The notes under the pieces were generated by a model. The model was not told the origin of the DNA. It searched no databases and saw nothing but the letters and a program-made list of their open reading frames with translations. Below are positions 61,601-64,000 of a DNA stretch of 64,000 nt, piece after piece. The position numbers and the translations under genes are program-made. The stretch is from contig JAULBX010027716.1 of the NCBI GenBank assembly GCA_032358255.1, forward strand, positions 124,001 to 188,000. The letters are read 5' to 3'. The first letter of the stretch is position 1, and the number at the start of each line of letters is the position of its first letter. The stretch is from Heterotrichella gracilis. Taxonomy: Eukaryota > Sar > Xanthophyceae > Tribonematales > Xanthonemataceae.

Positions 61601-62624
61601 AAAACTTGCTGCTGCGGCGCCACGTCTCCTGCAGACGCTCGGGCGCACGGCTGCCGTCCCCGCCCGTCGACCACCGAACCTCCGTGTTCCTGAGCTGCTC
61701 ATACACCTTGCTCACTGCGTACAGCAGCCGGCTGACGTCCAGGTTCCCCACCAGGGTGGTGCGCATGCAGGCTGCGTACTCCGCGTGGAGGTCGGCAGGG
61801 TCTTCCTCCAGGATCCTGTGGCGGGAGGCGGGTGGCTCGAGGTTGCCGTCGCTGTCGTCCCCGTCCTCGCTGGCGTCCCCCGACATGCAGTCGAAGAGCT
61901 GGGAGAACTGGATTGACAGCTGCAGGTTCTCGTTGATGAACTTGTTGAGCTCCACCAGTCGCAGGCCTGCAGGCAACACAAGGGAGGACAGGTGAATAAC
62001 AACCCACAATACCCTTTGCGCCCGTGGTGTGTGCAGATTGAGAGGCTTTCCGACAAGGCAGTGAGGAGGCAGGGCCCGTGTGGTAGAGTGCCAGTGGAAG
62101 CCACGAAGGGGTGGGTAGCACTGGAGGTGTTGCAGCAAAGTGAGCCACTGCCCAACAAACGTGGCGGGAGGGCACAGGACGACGAAACCTTGTCGCCCAC
62201 ACTCACCGATGTCGTCACAGCCGGCACGAAGCTGCTTGAGCCTGCTCTTGAAAACTGCGTCGTCCTTGCTGTGATACCCCACATGCCCTTGCGTTTCCTC
62301 GTATATCTTCTCCATGTACCGGCAGTAGGTGAAGCTGGCAGCTGCAGACTCCTGGACCTTTTTCCAGAGGTCCTTGCCGGCTGAGGCGATCACCTTCCTC
62401 ATCCGGAGCACCTCGCAGGAGAAAATGCGAAGCGATGGTACCATATTGTGCAACAGCTGTTCTTGGACCGCAAGCTTGAGGCTGCATGTCTGCGCGTCGT
62501 CCCCAGGAGCCTCCAGGTTCTGGAAATACCTCAGGAGCAGACGGAGAGGGACGTGTTTGGCGGTGGGAGAGTCTATGCCGGCAGTGCCAAGGCCTGCCAT
62601 TGCTGTGGACACCATCACCGCCAT
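58663..62624 (-). CDS. VTC-domain protein lacking catalytic residues (VTC accessory-like)
   Basis: 698 aa, seven exons: 62624-62207, 61966-61511, 61156-60924, 60613-60461, 60225-60051, 59749-59260, 58834-58663; phases sum exactly to the stop. The layout matches the first 600 residues of the neighbouring VTC4: an SPX-like helical half (VELNKFINENLQLSIQFSQL, about 140-165), then a VTC fold (SSKFWVKPEDAVRV, VAAVSVRWAG, FPYNLLEVRT, DFTLYQYGAAL). Key positions differ from VTC4: VRVRWYG is VSVRWAG, FVEKKTH is TVELRQL, VLEIKL is LLEVRT, and KFSKYL is DFTLYQ. Phosphate-binding Lys and Arg are therefore lost and polymerase activity is unlikely. There is no DUF202 and no membrane helix; the C-terminus is a 56-aa basic tail (HVNIVKRCFGLTE at the end). 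It most likely acts as a regulatory partner, as Vtc2/3 do in yeast. The in-frame ATG at 62624 was chosen; an upstream exon is possible. Confidence 0.8.
58876..58920. repeat. 15-bp tandem repeat (intron)
   Basis: Three perfect copies of CAATTTTGGAGCATG, just before the last exon of the VTC-like gene (in its last intron). Confidence 0.95.
60805..60945 (-). repeat. Echo of the exon 3 donor of the VTC-like gene
   Basis: The functional donor edge 'acgctcaccagccacgtctgc' (60916-60936) is matched by 'ccgctcaccagtcaagctgc' (60813-60832). TTTAGGG (60790-60800) and TAGGGTTTT (60890-60898) flank the units. Confidence 0.6.
61150..61295 (-). repeat. Four-unit echo of the exon 3 acceptor of the VTC-like gene
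   Basis: 'ctctgcggcacaggg' (functional, 61155-61169) recurs as 'agtgcagcacaggga', 'ttctgtggcacagga' and 'ttgtgcggcacagag' near 61207, 61241 and 61277, a period of about 35-50 bp. Each is separated by GGGTTTAGGG-type runs. Confidence 0.75.
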
Positions 62625-64000
62625 CCCCTGGGCTGGGCGCCCAACTCTAGGTGAGCATAGCAACTAGGCAGGCTTGCAGCACATCAAACGCAACACGATA
62701 ACAGCAACCCACGTATAACAAGACAAGATGAAGGCGTTTACGGCAGCAATGTCGTCAGTTTGTGGAGGATCCTGGCCAAAACCTCGGGCATAGCTCACTC
62801 GCCAAGGCTTTGTTTGCGTCTCGGCGTTTCGCCATCACGCCAAAAAGGATTCTGCTGTGCGGGTGCGCTTTATGACGAGGCATGACGGCATCGAGCAGCT
62901 GCGTGGCCCGCGGGATTATCAAAAAGCGAAAAAAGGATGTGAAGGGGTGACTACGATTTGCATGTCATCGCCATACCGGGGTTGAATGCCATGTGTAACT
63001 TGCTGGCACCTGAGGAAGCTTAATCGCTGATATATGACGTCGCTGTACTGAGGAGTTTGGGTAATGATGACCTCATGACTCCAGCGCGCAGCTTGAGCCA
63101 ACGTGGCAGCTCAAAAGCCCAGCAATCCAGCGTGGCAGGACCGCGTGGGACGCGTGCGCACCATATCAGCGTATCAGCTCACCAAAACTGCACCAGGATT
63201 TTATTTAAATAAAAGGCAACCAGAAATGGACAAATGGCTACTACCTGCTCCCTGTTACAAAGCAGGACGTGAAACACACACATGCCCCAAAATTCCAAGC
63301 CTCATTCGTGTGTCTTTCGCTCTTACAAGACCAACACAACAAGCTTGTCCAACCTCCAAAACCGTGTGAGGCTGCTCCCTGATCTAGCAGCCTCAAAACT
63401 AGGAAACGCGCGGAAATCCTCCACACCAGTGTCGCTGCCTCGGCGTGTTCACACTGCAGTGCGCCACCAACCTGCACAGTGGCTGGTGGCTACAAATTTG
63501 AGCACCGAGCCTTGCAAACAATACTTTTGTCCCCTTCACCTGCGCCCTCGCCTCACCCCGACCCCAATTGTCACTGCACCACAGTCGCTGGTACCTGACA
63601 GCCCCACAGCCTGAACACAAGCCAGTAAATCTGCACCCCAGCTGCTTGAGCAGGCACACCAGCTGTGCTTGGTGGTTACCAGGGCACACCCCACACCCCA
63701 CTGCATCGTAAACCCTAAACCCTATGCCGGGCGTTCGCACGCTCTGGGGTGCCTCACACATGGGTGGCTCCCTCCCCCGCATCAGTGGGTATAAGTGAAC
63801 CCGCACTAATTCCGCCTCCTTGCCCACCCCCCGCCGCCTCCACCAGATGCAGCGCAGACTGCAGCGCGGCCCGCACGCCTCCCAGCGCTGCACCGGCCCT
63901 GCAGCAGTGGCACCACACAGGGATTTCTGTTGTCACAAAGGCTTTAGGGTTTAGGATTCTTTTGCCAGGAAGGTAGAGGGGGTGTGGCGGCACAGCGGCC
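62625..64000. other. Right-end region, possible exon of a further minus-strand gene
   Basis: 5' flank of the VTC-like gene, without a TATA box. Nothing recognisable to 63700. At 63754-63905 (minus) an open piece after a CTGCTGCAG acceptor reads AGAALGGVRAALQSALHLVE, which looks helical and exon-like; telomere-motif runs lie on both sides (63710-63722, 63942-63954). It may be part of a gene continuing past the window. Confidence 0.25.

Overview
The window is nuclear DNA of a green alga, probably a chlorophyte; the species cannot be named from sequence alone. The evidence is: genes split into 6-13 short exons with GT-AG introns; a plastid-type lysophosphatidate acyltransferase with a transit-peptide-like N-terminus; a VTC polyphosphate polymerase of the SPX-VTC-DUF202 type; and the plant/green-algal telomere motif TTTAGGG scattered through introns and spacers. 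I saw no rRNA, tRNA, CRISPR array, operon, retroelement or virus-like element.

Layout. 1-7.5 kb holds three diverged copies of a segment, each carrying a two-exon minus-strand gene for a small single-pass membrane protein (95, 99 and 101 aa). 8.6-11.7 kb (+) is a drug/metabolite-transporter-superfamily carrier. 14.0-17.3 kb (-) is a SirB1/transglutaminase-like protein with an LYR-like N-terminus. 19.1-22.5 kb (+) is an unknown protein with a U1/matrin-type C2H2 finger. 24.0-29.6 kb (-) is an organellar Na+/H+ exchanger whose first exon was not found. 32.8-36.8 kb (+) is a large unrecognised secretory/membrane protein built of phase-0 exons with a Trp/Ala repeat. 38.9-41.7 kb (-) is plastid LPAAT, and 42.3-46.0 kb (+) is the tRNA 2-thiouridylase MnmA, head to head with it. 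47.5-54.3 kb (-) is VTC4, and 58.7-62.6 kb (-) is a second VTC-domain protein that has lost the catalytic residues.

For nine of the eleven single genes and small-family members the exons join in frame from an ATG to a stop; the exchanger lacks its first exon. All models were made by eye and have no transcript support.

Two things stand out. First, the VTC pair looks like a two-gene polyphosphate locus: one complete polymerase plus a probable non-catalytic partner. Second, many exon edges are repeated one to three times in the neighbouring intron or 3' flank, usually beside TTTAGGG/CCCTAAA runs. These 'exon-edge echoes' occur in almost every gene here, so they look like a genome-wide process. 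The best candidate for an undescribed protein is the Trp/Ala-repeat glycoprotein at 32.8-36.8 kb.
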